From NCBI RefSeq assembly GCF_010211745.1, contig NZ_PDWQ01000003.1:124001-188000 (forward strand): a stretch of 64,000 bases of DNA. The letters run 5' to 3'. The notes under the pieces are model-generated. The model was given only the letters and a program-made list of their open reading frames with translations, made no database searches and had not been told where the DNA came from. Origin of the DNA: Pseudoxanthomonas kalamensis DSM 18571. GTDB taxonomy: Bacteria > Pseudomonadota > Gammaproteobacteria > Xanthomonadales > Xanthomonadaceae. Position numbers and translations under genes: made by a program. Positions 1 through 9,382 of the stretch are shown piece after piece (the first letter of the stretch is position 1; each line of letters begins with the position of its first letter).

Positions 1-1460
1 GGACGCACCCACAGCACCGCCAGCCCGGAGACGATGAAGCTGGCGCCTCCCAGGATCAGGATGCGGATCGGCTCGTTGCCCAGCAGCCGGGTCAGCAGGA
101 AGCCGAGCAGGCTGACCGCGACCAGTTGCGGGATGACGATGAAGAAATTGAAGATGCCCATGTAGATGCCCATCTTCGCCGCTGGCAGGCTGTTGGAGAG
201 CATGGCGTAGGGCAGGGACAGGATCGAGGCCCAGGCGAAGCCGACGCCGACCATCGACAGCAACAGCCATTGCGGATCGCGGATGAAGGCGATCGACAGC
301 AGGCCCAGCCCGCCGAGGACGACGTTGATCAGATGGGTCAGGCGCAGGCCGAAGCGGCGTGCCATGTAGGGAATGACGATCGCGGCCAGCGCGGCGAAGC
401 CGTTGTAGGCGGCAAACAGCACGCCGACCCAGTTGGCGCCATCGTTGTAGGTGGCCGAAGTCGTGTCGGTGGTGCCGTAGTGCAGCTGGGTCACCGCCGG
501 GGTGGTGTAGAGCCACATCGCGAACAGCGCGAACCAGGAGAAGAACTGCACCACCGCCAGCCGCCGCATGGTGGCCGGCATGTCGTGCAGGTCGGCGGCG
601 ATCACCGCGACCATGCGTTCGGCGGGCAGGCGGGAGGCGAACACGCGCAGCAGGCCGTAGGCCAGCGGCAGGCCGGCCAGCACGTACAGCAGACGGTCCC
701 AGCCGAGCTGCCAGACGCAGGCCATCCCGGCCAGGCCAGCGAGCAGCCATGGCAAGCCGCCGGAGGCCGAGGGCACCTGCACCTTGTGCTTGACCAGGCC
801 ATGCGAGGGCTCGGCCTCATCGAAGCCATGCAGCACTTCCGGCGGGTACTCACGACTGCGCAGGATCGTCCACAGGATGGCCAGCAACAGCACCGCGCCA
901 CCGAGGTAGAAGGCGTAGCGGACCGTGTCCGGGACCACCCCGGCCGCGGCGGTATTGGCTACCCCCAGCTTGGCCAGCAGCCACGGCAGCAGGCTGGCGA
1001 CAACCGAGCCGACGCCGATGAAGAAGCTCTGCATGGCGTATCCGGTCGGCCGCTGCCGGGCCGAGAGCTGGTCGCCGACGAAGGCGCGGAACGGCTCCAT
1101 CGAGATGTTCAGCGAGGCGTCCAGGATCCACAGCGTGCCGGCGGCGACCCAAAGCTGCGGCGAATTCGGCATCAGCAGCAGGGCGGCGGTCGAGAACACC
1201 GCGCCCCAGAAGAAGTATGGGCGCCGGCGCCCCATCCGTGTCCAGGTGCGGTCGGAGAAGTAGCCGATGATCGGCTGCACGACCAGCCCGGTCAGCGGCG
1301 CGGCCAGCCACAGCCCCGGGATCTCGTCCATCGATGCGCCCAGAGTCTGGAAGATGCGGCTGACGTTGGCGTTCTGCAGGGCGAAACCGAACTGGATGCC
1401 GAGGAAGCCGAAGCACATGTTCCAGATCTGCCAGAACGACAACTGCGGTTTCGGACTCAT
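1..1460 (-). CDS. MFS sugar transporter (GPH/SLC45-like), 3' end cut by window edge
   Basis: At least 486 codons are present and the C-terminus runs off the left edge. The translation is a polytopic membrane protein with about 12 hydrophobic segments. It begins MSPKPQLSFWQIWNMCFGFL and carries the MFS loop motif after TM2 (GYFSDRTWTRMGRRRPY). The overall pattern is that of the glycoside/sucrose-type porters that carry maltose or other disaccharides across the inner membrane. The start at 1460 has GGAAG seven bases upstream. It is divergent from an alpha-glucosidase, and the two share a 320-bp intergenic region with a LacI-type operator. This supports uptake of maltose or maltodextrin as its job, but the exact substrate is inferred from context only. 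Confidence 0.85.
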   Translation of the reverse strand, partial: MSPKPQLSFWQIWNMCFGFLGIQFGFALQNANVSRIFQTLGASMDEIPGLWLAAPLTGLVVQPIIGYFSDRTWTRMGRRRPYFFWGAVFSTAALLLMPNSPQLWVAAGTLWILDASLNISMEPFRAFVGDQLSARQRPTGYAMQSFFIGVGSVVASLLPWLLAKLGVANTAAAGVVPDTVRYAFYLGGAVLLLAILWTILRSREYPPEVLHGFDEAEPSHGLVKHKVQVPSASGGLPWLLAGLAGMACVWQLGWDRLLYVLAGLPLAYGLLRVFASRLPAERMVAVIAADLHDMPATMRRLAVVQFFSWFALFAMWLYTTPAVTQLHYGTTDTTSATYNDGANWVGVLFAAYNGFAALAAIVIPYMARRFGLRLTHLINVVLGGLGLLSIAFIRDPQWLLLSMVGVGFAWASILSLPYAMLSNSLPAAKMGIYMGIFNFFIVIPQLVAVSLLGFLLTRLLGNEPIRILILGGASFIVSGLAVLWVR

Positions 1461-1780
1461 GCGCGGCTTCCATAACTTTTGCGTGCGGGGCGGATATGGT
1501 GGCGGCATCGCTGCACGATGCCATGCTGCACTGCAAACATGATCGGGCGGCTGTCAACAGGTGGTGCGATGGCGATTGGCAGCGAATTTCCCGATGTTTT
1601 TTGCTGAAACCGGTTTTCGTGATGGGCAGGCGAACGACGGCCATGCCCCGGAGTGTCGCCTTGCCTGCATACGTATTCATCGTGAACCGGCGCTTTCGCC
1701 TCTTCACCGATTCGTCCGCGTAACATAGCTTTCGCTGCGGCCTGTGTGGACAGGCCGCATGTTTTTGTACGGGGACGGGA
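1461..1780. promoter_or_regulatory. Divergent intergenic region of the starch locus
   Basis: These 320 bp without a gene separate the divergent transporter and alpha-glucosidase genes. It must hold both promoters. The one strong signal seen is the palindromic operator at 1666-1680. No convincing -35/-10 pair could be assigned on either strand. The alpha-glucosidase start is preceded by a purine-rich GGGGACGGG ribosome-binding site. Confidence 0.6.
1666..1680. promoter_or_regulatory. LacI-type operator, copy 1
   Basis: TGCATACGTATTCAT is an imperfect palindrome centred on ACGT, typical in size and symmetry of LacI/GalR-family operators. The exact reverse complement of this 15-mer occurs at 6427-6441, upstream of the TonB receptor gene. 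Presence of the same 15 bases before both transcription units indicates one regulator for the whole locus. The regulator gene is not in the window and would be expected beyond the left edge. Confidence 0.75.
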
Positions 1781-3397
1781 ATGGCGACGACAGGCTGGTG
1801 GCGTGGTGCGGTGATCTATCAGGTGTACCCGCGCAGTTTCAGGGATACCGACGGCGACGGCGTGGGCGATCTGCCGGGCATCATCGACAAGCTTGAGCAC
1901 ATCGCCAGTCTCGGCGTCGACGGAATATGGATATCGCCGTTCTTCCGTTCGCCGATGGCGGATTTCGGCTATGACATCTCCGACTATCGCGACGTCGATC
2001 CCTTGTTCGGCACCCTGTCCGACTTCGACCGCCTGCTAGCCAAGGCGCATTCGCTCGGGCTGAAGGTGATGATCGACCAGGTCATCAGCCATTGCTCGAT
2101 CGAGCACGAATGGTTCCGCGAAAGCCGGCAGAGCCGCGACAATCCGAAGGCCGACTGGTTCGTCTGGGCCGACCCGAAGGAAGACGGCACGCCGCCGAAC
2201 AACTGGATGTCGATCTTCGGCGGCGTAGCCTGGCGCTGGGAACCGCGCCGCGAGCAGTACTACCTGCACAACTTCCTGTCCACCCAGGCCGATCTGAACT
2301 TTCACAATCCCGCCGTGCAGGCGGTCACGCTCGACAACATCCGTTTCTGGCTGGACAAGGGCGTCGATGGCCTGCGCCTGGATGCGATCAATTTCTGTTT
2401 CCACGACCGTCAGCTGCGCGACAACCCGGCCAAGCCGAAGGACAAGCGGGTCGGGCGCGGGTTCAGCCCCGACAACCCCTATGCCTACCAGTACCACTAC
2501 CACAACAACACCCAGCCGGAGAATGTCGAGTTCCTGGAGGATCTGCGCAACCTGCTCGACCGCTACGACGACGTGGCTGCGCTGGGCGAGATTTCCTCGG
2601 AGGATTCGCTGGCGACCACTGCCGAATATGTCGGCGAAAGCCGGCTGCACATGGGCTACAGCTTCGAATTGCTGACCGACGATTTCAGCGTGGCCTACCT
2701 GCGCCACACCGCCGAACGGCTGGAAACCGTGATGAGCGACGGCTGGCCGTGCTGGGCCATTTCCAACCACGATGTGGTGCGCGCGGTCAGTCGCTGGGGC
2801 AACGGCGATGCTTCGCCCGAGCTTGCCGCGCAACTGGTGGCGCTGGTGTGCTCGCTGCGCGGTTCGGTCTGCCTGTACCAGGGCGAGGAACTTGGCCTGC
2901 CCGAAGCGGACGTGCCGTACGAGGCGCTGCAGGATCCCTACGGCAAGGTCTTCTGGCCGAACTTCAAGGGCCGCGACGGCTGCCGTACGCCGATGCCGTG
3001 GAACGACACCGGCGATGCTGGTTTCAGCAGCGGCACGCCATGGCTGCCGATTCCGGACGCGCACCGGCAGCAGAGCGTGGCGGTGCAGGAAGCCGATCCG
3101 GGCTCGGTACTGAACCGGGTGCGTACCTTCCTGCATTGGCGGCGGACCCAGCCGGCATTGTGCGAAGGCCGAACGCGCTTCCTCGACAGCGACGAGCCGG
3201 TGTTGGCGTTCCTGCGCGAACTCGAGGGAGAGGCGATGCTGGTGGCGTTCAACCTGTCGCCGCAGCCGGCGGAATGGACGCTTCCGCAAGGCTTGCAGGT
3301 AGTGGCGGAAAACGGTCACGGCCTGCTGTCCGGAGAGGTGGTCGATGGTCGATTGCGCCTGCCCGGACGCGGCGCGTATTACGCGCGGGTGGCATGA
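1781..3397 (+). CDS. Alpha-glucosidase (GH13, oligo-1,6-glucosidase type)
   Basis: A 538-aa cytoplasmic GH13 enzyme without signal peptide, expected to release glucose from maltose and maltodextrins that the adjacent transporter brings in. It opens with WWRGAVIYQVYPRSF, typical of the alpha-glucosidase/oligo-1,6-glucosidase clan. The catalytic residues are visible: nucleophile Asp201 in GLRLDAIN, acid/base Glu270 in ALGEISSE and the transition-state Asp331 in ISNHDVVR. Length is normal for the family. Its stop overlaps the ATG of the pullulanase gene by four bases (ATGA), so the two are translationally coupled. Whether it prefers alpha-1,4 or alpha-1,6 bonds cannot be settled from sequence alone. 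Confidence 0.93.
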   Translation: MATTGWWRGAVIYQVYPRSFRDTDGDGVGDLPGIIDKLEHIASLGVDGIWISPFFRSPMADFGYDISDYRDVDPLFGTLSDFDRLLAKAHSLGLKVMIDQVISHCSIEHEWFRESRQSRDNPKADWFVWADPKEDGTPPNNWMSIFGGVAWRWEPRREQYYLHNFLSTQADLNFHNPAVQAVTLDNIRFWLDKGVDGLRLDAINFCFHDRQLRDNPAKPKDKRVGRGFSPDNPYAYQYHYHNNTQPENVEFLEDLRNLLDRYDDVAALGEISSEDSLATTAEYVGESRLHMGYSFELLTDDFSVAYLRHTAERLETVMSDGWPCWAISNHDVVRAVSRWGNGDASPELAAQLVALVCSLRGSVCLYQGEELGLPEADVPYEALQDPYGKVFWPNFKGRDGCRTPMPWNDTGDAGFSSGTPWLPIPDAHRQQSVAVQEADPGSVLNRVRTFLHWRRTQPALCEGRTRFLDSDEPVLAFLRELEGEAMLVAFNLSPQPAEWTLPQGLQVVAENGHGLLSGEVVDGRLRLPGRGAYYARVA

Positions 3398-6162
3398 GCA
3401 CGCCCGCAGGGGTTCGCGTATCGATTTTGGGGCTTGCGTTCCTGCTGGCGACGGTGTCACCAGCGGCACGGGCCGGACTATTCGGCCCCACACCGGATTG
3501 CGATGCCGCCGATGATCAACGTGTCCTGTCGGCGGTGGAGGCTGTCGAAGACGCACACGTCGATGCACGCGCTTACTGGATGACCCGCGGATTGCTGAAA
3601 TGGCCGGGGACGGGCGGCGCGGCACGCTACCGCTTGTACTACGCGGGCGCGGGCCGGATCGTGGCGGCCAACGGGCAACGCGTATCCGGTGCCGATGGGT
3701 TTCTGTCGCTGCGTCCGCGGACCGCGCCGTTGCCGGATGCGGTGGCCGAACGCTACCGGTACGTTGGCGAGGGCGTGGTGCTTGAACCGGCCGACGCTGA
3801 TATGCCGCGTCTGACCAAGTTGCTGACCGGCCAGCTGGTGCTGGTGGAAGAGGACGGCAAGGGCATGGTGCGCGATGCCACCGGGCTGCAGACCGCCGGC
3901 GTGCTGGACGACATCTACGCCAAGGCCGGCGAGGCGCGGGAGCTCGGCGTTTCCTTCCCGGCTGAAGGCGGAACCGATTTCGCGTTGTGGGCGCCGACCG
4001 CGCGTCAGGTGTCGATGTGTCTGTACGAAGCGCATTCGATGCAGGCGATCGACCGTTTTCCGCTGTATCCGGATCGCGAAACAGGCATCTGGCAAGGGAA
4101 TCACGCCTTGCGCATGGACAGCATGTACTACACCTATCTGGTGGACGTGTTCGTCCCGGGCATGGGCGTGGTGCGCAACCGGGTCACCGATCCGTATTCG
4201 GTCAGTCTGGATGCCGACTCCCGTCGCAGCTACATCAGCGATCTGGAGTCGCCCGCACTGAAACCGGACGGCTGGGACGATACACCGACACCTTCGAGGG
4301 TCGCTGCGCAGACCGACATGGTCATCTACGAATTACACGTGCGAGACTTCTCTATCAACGATCCCAGCGTGAGTATCGGCAATCGCGGCAAGTACCTGGC
4401 CTTCACCGAAGCCGGTTCGAACGGGATGCGCCATCTGCAGGCCTTGTCCGAGGCCGGACTGACCGATGTTCACCTGCTGCCGGTCTTCGACTTCGCCACC
4501 GTGCCGGAAACCGGCTGCGTCACCCCCGAAGTGCCGCCGGCCGCCGCGGACAGCGAGCAGCAGCAGGCGGCGGTGATGGCGGTAGCCGGGCGCGACTGCT
4601 TCAACTGGGGCTATGACCCGTTCCATTTCAACGCGCCGGAAGGCAGCTATGCCAGCGATGCGACCGATGGCGCGCGCCGGGTGCTGGAGTTCCGGCAGAT
4701 GGTGCAAGCGCTGCATCGGATCGGCCTGCGCGTCGGGATGGACGTGGTCTACAACCACACCTCGGCGTCTGGGCAGGCAGCGCATTCGGTGCTGGACCGG
4801 ATCGTGCCCGGCTACTACCAGCGGCTGGACGCGCAGGGCCGGGTGGAGCGCTCGACCTGCTGCGACAATACCGCTACCGAGCACATGATGATGGCGCGGC
4901 TGATGATCGATTCGGCGGTGCTGTGGGCCCGGCAGTACCGGGTCGATTCGTTCCGCTTCGATCTGATGGGGCACCAGCCGCGCGCGGCAATGGAAGCCTT
5001 GCAGCGCAAGGTGAACGCGGCAACCGGCCGCGAGGTCAACCTGATCGGCGAAGGCTGGAACTTCGGCGAGATCGCCGATGGCGCACGTTTCGTCCAGGCT
5101 TCGCAACTGTCGCTAGCCGGATCCGGCATCGGCACCTTCAGCGATCGTGCGCGCGATGCCCTGCGCGGTGGCGGACCGGCCGACAGCGGCCAGGCACTGC
5201 AGGCTGAACAGGGCTGGCTGAACGGGCTGGGCTACGCACCAAACGATTCGGCGATGACGGGATCGCCGCAGGATCTGCTGCATGCCGCGGACATGGTCAG
5301 GGTCGGCCTGGCCGGCACCCTGCGCGACTACACGCTGCAGGCCTTCGATGGCAGCGTGAAGCCGTTGTCTGAGATCGATTACAAAGGCCAGCCGGCCGGG
5401 TACGCCGCACAACCCGGCGAGACAGTCAATTACGTCGAGAATCACGACAACCAGACCCTGTTCGACATCAATGTCTGGAAGCTGCCGCGCGACACCAGCA
5501 GCGAAGATCGGGTCCGCGTGCAGATGCTGGGGGCCGCGATCAACCTGTTCAGCCAGGGCGTGGCCTATTTTCACGCCGGCCTCGACACCCTGCGTTCGAA
5601 GTCGCTGGACCGCAATAGCTACGACTCCGGCGACTGGTTCAACCGCATCGACTGGTCGTACCGGGACAACTATTTCGGGACCGGGCTGCCGCCTCGTAAC
5701 GACAACGGCAACGATTATTCGCTGATGGCGCCGCTGCTGGCGGATGCTGCAATCCGTCCGTCGCCGCAGGATATTGCCCTGGCCCGCGACATGTTCCGCG
5801 ATCTGTTGCGGATACGTGCCAGTTCCGGACTGTTCCGGCTGCGTGAGGCCGACGAGATCGAGCGCCGGTTGAGCTTCCCGAACACCGGGCCACAGCAGAA
5901 CCCGCGGGTGATCGCGGGTCGGTTGGTTGGCACGGACTACCCGACGGCAGGATTCCGCGAGGTTCTCTACCTGGTCAATGTCTCTTCACAGATGCAGGCG
6001 CTGGTCCTGCCCGAAGCGCGTGGCAAGCGTTACCGGCTGCATCCGGTGCAGGATTCGGCACAGGCGGCAGATCCGCGACCGCGCGAACAGGCGCGATACC
6101 AGGCGCGCAGCGGCCGTTTCGAAGTGCCGGCACGCACGGCGGTGGTGTATGTCATCGAGTAA
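3394..6162 (+). CDS. pulA: Secreted pullulanase-type alpha-1,6-glucosidase (GH13)
   Basis: 922 aa. The ATG at 3394 overlaps the upstream stop and begins an export signal (hydrophobic ILGLAFLLATVSPAARA, then GLFG). An earlier in-frame open stretch continues back inside the alpha-glucosidase gene but is a shadow. A CBM48-like domain (FALWAPTARQVSMCLY) precedes the catalytic barrel. The four GH13 regions are DVVYNHTSASG (His455), FRFDLMGHQP (nucleophile Asp523), GEGWNFGE (acid/base Glu553) and VENHDNQTLFD (Asp685). The C-terminal part resembles the DUF3372 domain of pullulanase-type enzymes. It should debranch starch or pullulan in the periplasm or outside, supplying linear dextrins to the pathway. 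Confidence 0.92.
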   Translation: MSTPAGVRVSILGLAFLLATVSPAARAGLFGPTPDCDAADDQRVLSAVEAVEDAHVDARAYWMTRGLLKWPGTGGAARYRLYYAGAGRIVAANGQRVSGADGFLSLRPRTAPLPDAVAERYRYVGEGVVLEPADADMPRLTKLLTGQLVLVEEDGKGMVRDATGLQTAGVLDDIYAKAGEARELGVSFPAEGGTDFALWAPTARQVSMCLYEAHSMQAIDRFPLYPDRETGIWQGNHALRMDSMYYTYLVDVFVPGMGVVRNRVTDPYSVSLDADSRRSYISDLESPALKPDGWDDTPTPSRVAAQTDMVIYELHVRDFSINDPSVSIGNRGKYLAFTEAGSNGMRHLQALSEAGLTDVHLLPVFDFATVPETGCVTPEVPPAAADSEQQQAAVMAVAGRDCFNWGYDPFHFNAPEGSYASDATDGARRVLEFRQMVQALHRIGLRVGMDVVYNHTSASGQAAHSVLDRIVPGYYQRLDAQGRVERSTCCDNTATEHMMMARLMIDSAVLWARQYRVDSFRFDLMGHQPRAAMEALQRKVNAATGREVNLIGEGWNFGEIADGARFVQASQLSLAGSGIGTFSDRARDALRGGGPADSGQALQAEQGWLNGLGYAPNDSAMTGSPQDLLHAADMVRVGLAGTLRDYTLQAFDGSVKPLSEIDYKGQPAGYAAQPGETVNYVENHDNQTLFDINVWKLPRDTSSEDRVRVQMLGAAINLFSQGVAYFHAGLDTLRSKSLDRNSYDSGDWFNRIDWSYRDNYFGTGLPPRNDNGNDYSLMAPLLADAAIRPSPQDIALARDMFRDLLRIRASSGLFRLREADEIERRLSFPNTGPQQNPRVIAGRLVGTDYPTAGFREVLYLVNVSSQMQALVLPEARGKRYRLHPVQDSAQAADPRPREQARYQARSGRFEVPARTAVVYVIE

Positions 6163-6268
6163 CGCAGGCGAAGCCGGAGCTTCCCGAATTCGCGGAAGCG
6201 CTAACTGACAAATTTTGTTGCGCAACAGCACGATGCGGCCCGACTGGGAGACCCCTGACGTGGCGGGC

Positions 6269-6299
6269 GGAACGTCACGACATGCTGGCATGACGTTCC
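6269..6299. repeat. Perfect 9-bp inverted repeat after pulA
   Basis: GGAACGTCA at 6269-6277 is matched by TGACGTTCC at 6291-6299, with a 13-base loop. It lies about 110 bases after the pullulanase stop and has no T-run after it. It could be a weak terminator, an mRNA-stabilising hairpin or a protein-binding site. Confidence 0.5.
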
Positions 6300-6426
6300 A
6301 GCCATCAGTCGGTTCCCTCGACGTGTGCAAGACCGTGGCGGAACGCATGCACTGAAAACGGTTGCCGGCGCCATATCGCACGCTTGCGTGCAGCTGTTCA
6401 TGTGGCAACGACACAGCGCTTTTTGC

Positions 6427-6441
6427 ATGAATACGTATGCA
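6427..6441. promoter_or_regulatory. LacI-type operator, copy 2
   Basis: ATGAATACGTATGCA is the exact reverse complement of the operator at 1666-1680. It lies about 135 bases before the start of the TonB-dependent receptor gene. Confidence 0.75.
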
Positions 6442-6574
6442 ACGCGATTTTAACGTCGGTCGCTGCGACTACCATTGCGGCACGTTCGCGGCCGAGGCCG
6501 GTCGAGCGAACGAACCGGAGCGATACGCGCCGGGACAATCCGAAGATCAAGACAACATTCGACTGGAGGGGAAG

Positions 6575-9292
6575 ATGTTGCAACTCAAGCGCAATATCCT
6601 GTGCGTGGCGCTGACATCGGCAATGACGCTTGGCGCGACGGCGGCGAACGCGCAATCGACACCCGATGATGCCGAAGCGACCGAACTGGACGCGGTCAAG
6701 GTGACCGGCATCCGCGTCGGCATCGAGAAGTCTCTGGACACCAAACAGAGCGCCACTTCCATCGTCGAAGCCATTTCCGCCGAAGATATCGGCAAGCTGC
6801 CCGATGCCTCGATCGCGGATTCGATCGCCCGCTTGCCTGGCCTGACCGCGCAGCGCGAGCGTGGACGAGCCACCCAGATCCACATCCGCGGCCTGTCCGG
6901 CGATTTCGCCGGCACCACGCTGAATGGTCGCGAGCAGGCCAACACCAGCGACAATCGCGGGGTCGAGTTCGACCAGTATCCATCCGAGTTGATGAGCCAG
7001 GTGGTGGTGTACAAGACGCCGGATGCGAGGCTGGTCGGGCAGGGACTGTCGGGCACCGTGGACATGCGCACCGCGCGTCCGCTGGACTATCCGGAGCGGG
7101 TGATTTCGCTGAACGCGCGTTACGAGCAGAACGAAGTCGAGGACATCACCGAATCCGGCATCCGCTACAGCTTCTCGTACATCGACCAGTTCCTCGACAA
7201 CAAACTGGGCCTGGCCTTCGGCTACGCACATATCGACAGCCCGCAGCCCAGCTACCAGAACGAGTCCTGGGGCTACGCTGACGCGCCCGATGGCAACAAG
7301 GTTTTCGGTGGCGGCAAGATCTACCTGCTTGATGACAACAACAAGCGCGACGGTCTGATGACGACACTGCAGTACCGTCCCGATGATTTCTACGAAACTT
7401 CGCTGGACCTGTTCTATTCCGAGTTCGAGAAGACCGAGATCAAGTCGGGCGTCGAGTTCGGAACTTTGTGGGGGCAAGGCATTCTGGAGCCTGGCTATAC
7501 GGTCAACGGCAGCGGCACCATTACCCAGAGCGACTGGACCAGCGTCAAACCTGTCCTGCGCGCCGATTCGAACCCGATCAACGACAGGTTGTCCTCGGTC
7601 GGCTGGAACAACAAGTTCCACATCAACGATTACTGGACCTTGTCCACCGACCTGTCGTTCTCCAACGTCACCCGCGATTTCAGCTTCCTCGAGACCTACG
7701 TCGGCCTGACCGGAGATGGCACGACCGATCTCGGCGTCGCCCTGGTGCCGGGCAATTACAACAATTTCACTTTCGGGACGGATCTGAACGACCCGAACAA
7801 CCTGCAGCTGATCGATGCCGGCAACTGGGGGCAGGACGGTTATCTGAAGAATTTCACGATCAAGGACCGGATCAGTGCCGGCAGGATCGACATGACCCGT
7901 CGTTTCGACGAAGGCTTCGTCGAAAGCATTTCCTTCGGCGCCAACGAGACCATCCGCAAGAAGGAAAAGTCCTCGCTGGAATACAAGCTGTGTCTTCAGG
8001 AAGACCCGGCTTCGCCCGGCAATTGCGTGGTTGGCGCCACCGCGCCGTTCCCGGGCAGCGCGACCGACTTCAGCTATGGCGGCGTGGATGGCCTGGCAAC
8101 TTTCGATGCGGAGGCGCTGCTGAGCGACGGCACCTATCAGTTGGTCCAGAAGAACCACAAGGACATCGCCAACAAGAACTGGTCGGTGCGGGAGAAGGTT
8201 GACACTTTCTACCTGCAGGCCAGCCTGAATACCGATCTGGGCGATAGCGTCACCCTGACCGGAAATGCCGGGGTGCAGTGGGTCTCCGTCGATCAGAGTT
8301 CGGTCGGCATCAATACCATAGAGGGTAGTGATGTCGGAGGGACCGGGACCTCGGGAGACAATTACAGCGACTTCCTGCCCAATCTGAATCTGGTATTCGG
8401 CTTCCCGAACGAGTACTACCTGCGACTTGGTGCGGCGAGGGAGATGCAGCGCCCGCGCATGGATGACATGCGTGCCAGTGTTGATGTCAGTATTCCTACG
8501 ACCGCGCTGTGCCACGATATCACCTTGACCGAACCCGTCTGGTGCGGTGAAGGCGGCAACCCGAAGCTGAAGCCTTGGCTGGCGAATGCATACGACCTGA
8601 GTGCCGAAAAGTACTTCACCACCCAATCCGGGAACAAGGGCTTCGTGGGCGTGGCGTACTTCTACAAGGATCTCGTCAACTACATCTACACGGATGTGAT
8701 TCCTTACGACTACTCCGGATATGCGCTTCCGCCTCCGGCGGCTGGTCAGCTGATTTATCCGGCCGGCACGGAGGGCTACCTGAAAGGTAAGTTCAATGGC
8801 GAAGGCGGTTCCTTGCGTGGTTACGAATTGTCCTTCTCGGTGCCGCTGGACATCGTCTGGGGTGGCCTGAACGGCTTCGGCTTGCAGGGCAGCTATTCGG
8901 TCACCGACACGACGATCCACCCGAATGGGCCGGGCACCAGCGAGCGCCTGCCGGGCTGGTCGAAGTATGTGTCCAGCCTGACCGCCTACTACGAGCGTGG
9001 AGGCTTCTCGATCCGCTTCAGCCAGCGTACGCGCAGCAATTTCCGCGGTGAGACTCGTGGCTACGGCGCGGACCTGGGCTTCGAGGATTTCCAGGCCGAG
9101 AAGGTGCAGGACGCGCAGATCAACTACAACTTCCAGTCCGGCGCATTGGAAGGCCTGTCGTTGTACCTGCAGGTCAGCAACATCGGCGACGAGCCGTTCC
9201 GTTCGGCCGACAGCGCCGATTCGGAATCGCGCCCGATCAAGTACTACTCCTATGGGCGCACCACGTTGCTGGGCATCGGCTACAAGTTCTGA
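6575..9292 (+). CDS. TonB-dependent receptor, probable maltodextrin uptake
   Basis: 905 aa outer-membrane protein. The ATG at 6575 is chosen because GGAGGGGA precedes it and a classical signal peptide follows (MLQLKRNILCVALTSAM, cleavage after ANA). A TonB-box-like ELDAVKVTG follows cleavage. Next come a plug domain (SIADSIARLPGLTAQRERGR, IHIRGLSGDF) and a long beta-barrel ending in the terminal aromatic YKF. The architecture fits the Xanthomonas/Caulobacter-type receptors used for plant or starch oligosaccharides. Shared operator and neighbours suggest maltodextrin as ligand. The strand and spacing suggest its own transcription unit. Confidence 0.92.
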   Translation: MLQLKRNILCVALTSAMTLGATAANAQSTPDDAEATELDAVKVTGIRVGIEKSLDTKQSATSIVEAISAEDIGKLPDASIADSIARLPGLTAQRERGRATQIHIRGLSGDFAGTTLNGREQANTSDNRGVEFDQYPSELMSQVVVYKTPDARLVGQGLSGTVDMRTARPLDYPERVISLNARYEQNEVEDITESGIRYSFSYIDQFLDNKLGLAFGYAHIDSPQPSYQNESWGYADAPDGNKVFGGGKIYLLDDNNKRDGLMTTLQYRPDDFYETSLDLFYSEFEKTEIKSGVEFGTLWGQGILEPGYTVNGSGTITQSDWTSVKPVLRADSNPINDRLSSVGWNNKFHINDYWTLSTDLSFSNVTRDFSFLETYVGLTGDGTTDLGVALVPGNYNNFTFGTDLNDPNNLQLIDAGNWGQDGYLKNFTIKDRISAGRIDMTRRFDEGFVESISFGANETIRKKEKSSLEYKLCLQEDPASPGNCVVGATAPFPGSATDFSYGGVDGLATFDAEALLSDGTYQLVQKNHKDIANKNWSVREKVDTFYLQASLNTDLGDSVTLTGNAGVQWVSVDQSSVGINTIEGSDVGGTGTSGDNYSDFLPNLNLVFGFPNEYYLRLGAAREMQRPRMDDMRASVDVSIPTTALCHDITLTEPVWCGEGGNPKLKPWLANAYDLSAEKYFTTQSGNKGFVGVAYFYKDLVNYIYTDVIPYDYSGYALPPPAAGQLIYPAGTEGYLKGKFNGEGGSLRGYELSFSVPLDIVWGGLNGFGLQGSYSVTDTTIHPNGPGTSERLPGWSKYVSSLTAYYERGGFSIRFSQRTRSNFRGETRGYGADLGFEDFQAEKVQDAQINYNFQSGALEGLSLYLQVSNIGDEPFRSADSADSESRPIKYYSYGRTTLLGIGYKF

Positions 9293-9318
9293 AACCCGCA
9301 CAACCCTCCCGGGTATGC

Positions 9319-9355
9319 AAAACCCCCGCTGGATCGTTCGGCGGGGGTTTTTCTT
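9319..9355 (+). terminator. Rho-independent terminator, between convergent genes
   Basis: AAAACCCCCGC (9319-9329) pairs with GCGGGGGTTTT (9341-9351) around an 11-base loop and runs into a T-rich tail. It ends the TonB receptor transcript. The A-run on the left side means it can also serve the halogenase gene coming from the other direction. Confidence 0.9.
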
Positions 9356-9382
9356 TTGCGGCAAGCTACGGGTTCAATTGGG

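Larger units (their letters stand above)
6163..6574 (+). promoter_or_regulatory. Leader and promoter region of the TonB receptor
   Basis: 412 bp without a gene. It holds a 9-bp perfect inverted repeat at 6269-6299, which may end the pullulanase transcript, and the second copy of the operator at 6427-6441. A weak -35-like TTGCAT at 6423-6428 lies at the operator edge, with an AT-rich GATTTT 17 bases further on, so the operator could fill the promoter spacer. The receptor has a strong GGAGGGGA ribosome-binding site just before its ATG. Confidence 0.5.

Noticed and set aside
126-1475. A 449-codon open frame on the plus strand opposite the MFS transporter
   Set aside because: The minus-strand frame gives a clear 12-helix transporter, while this one is a Gln/His/Arg-rich sequence without structure.
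6399-6413. CRP/Clp site TGTGGCAACGACACA before the TonB receptor
   Set aside because: The half-sites are 5 rather than 6 bases apart and one half differs from TGTGA, so the match is too weak.
6398-9364. A 988-codon open frame on the minus strand opposite the TonB receptor
   Set aside because: It mirrors the receptor gene, has low-complexity Arg/Val/Gln/Asp-rich composition, no domain and no ribosome-binding site. High GC content keeps the antisense frame free of stops.
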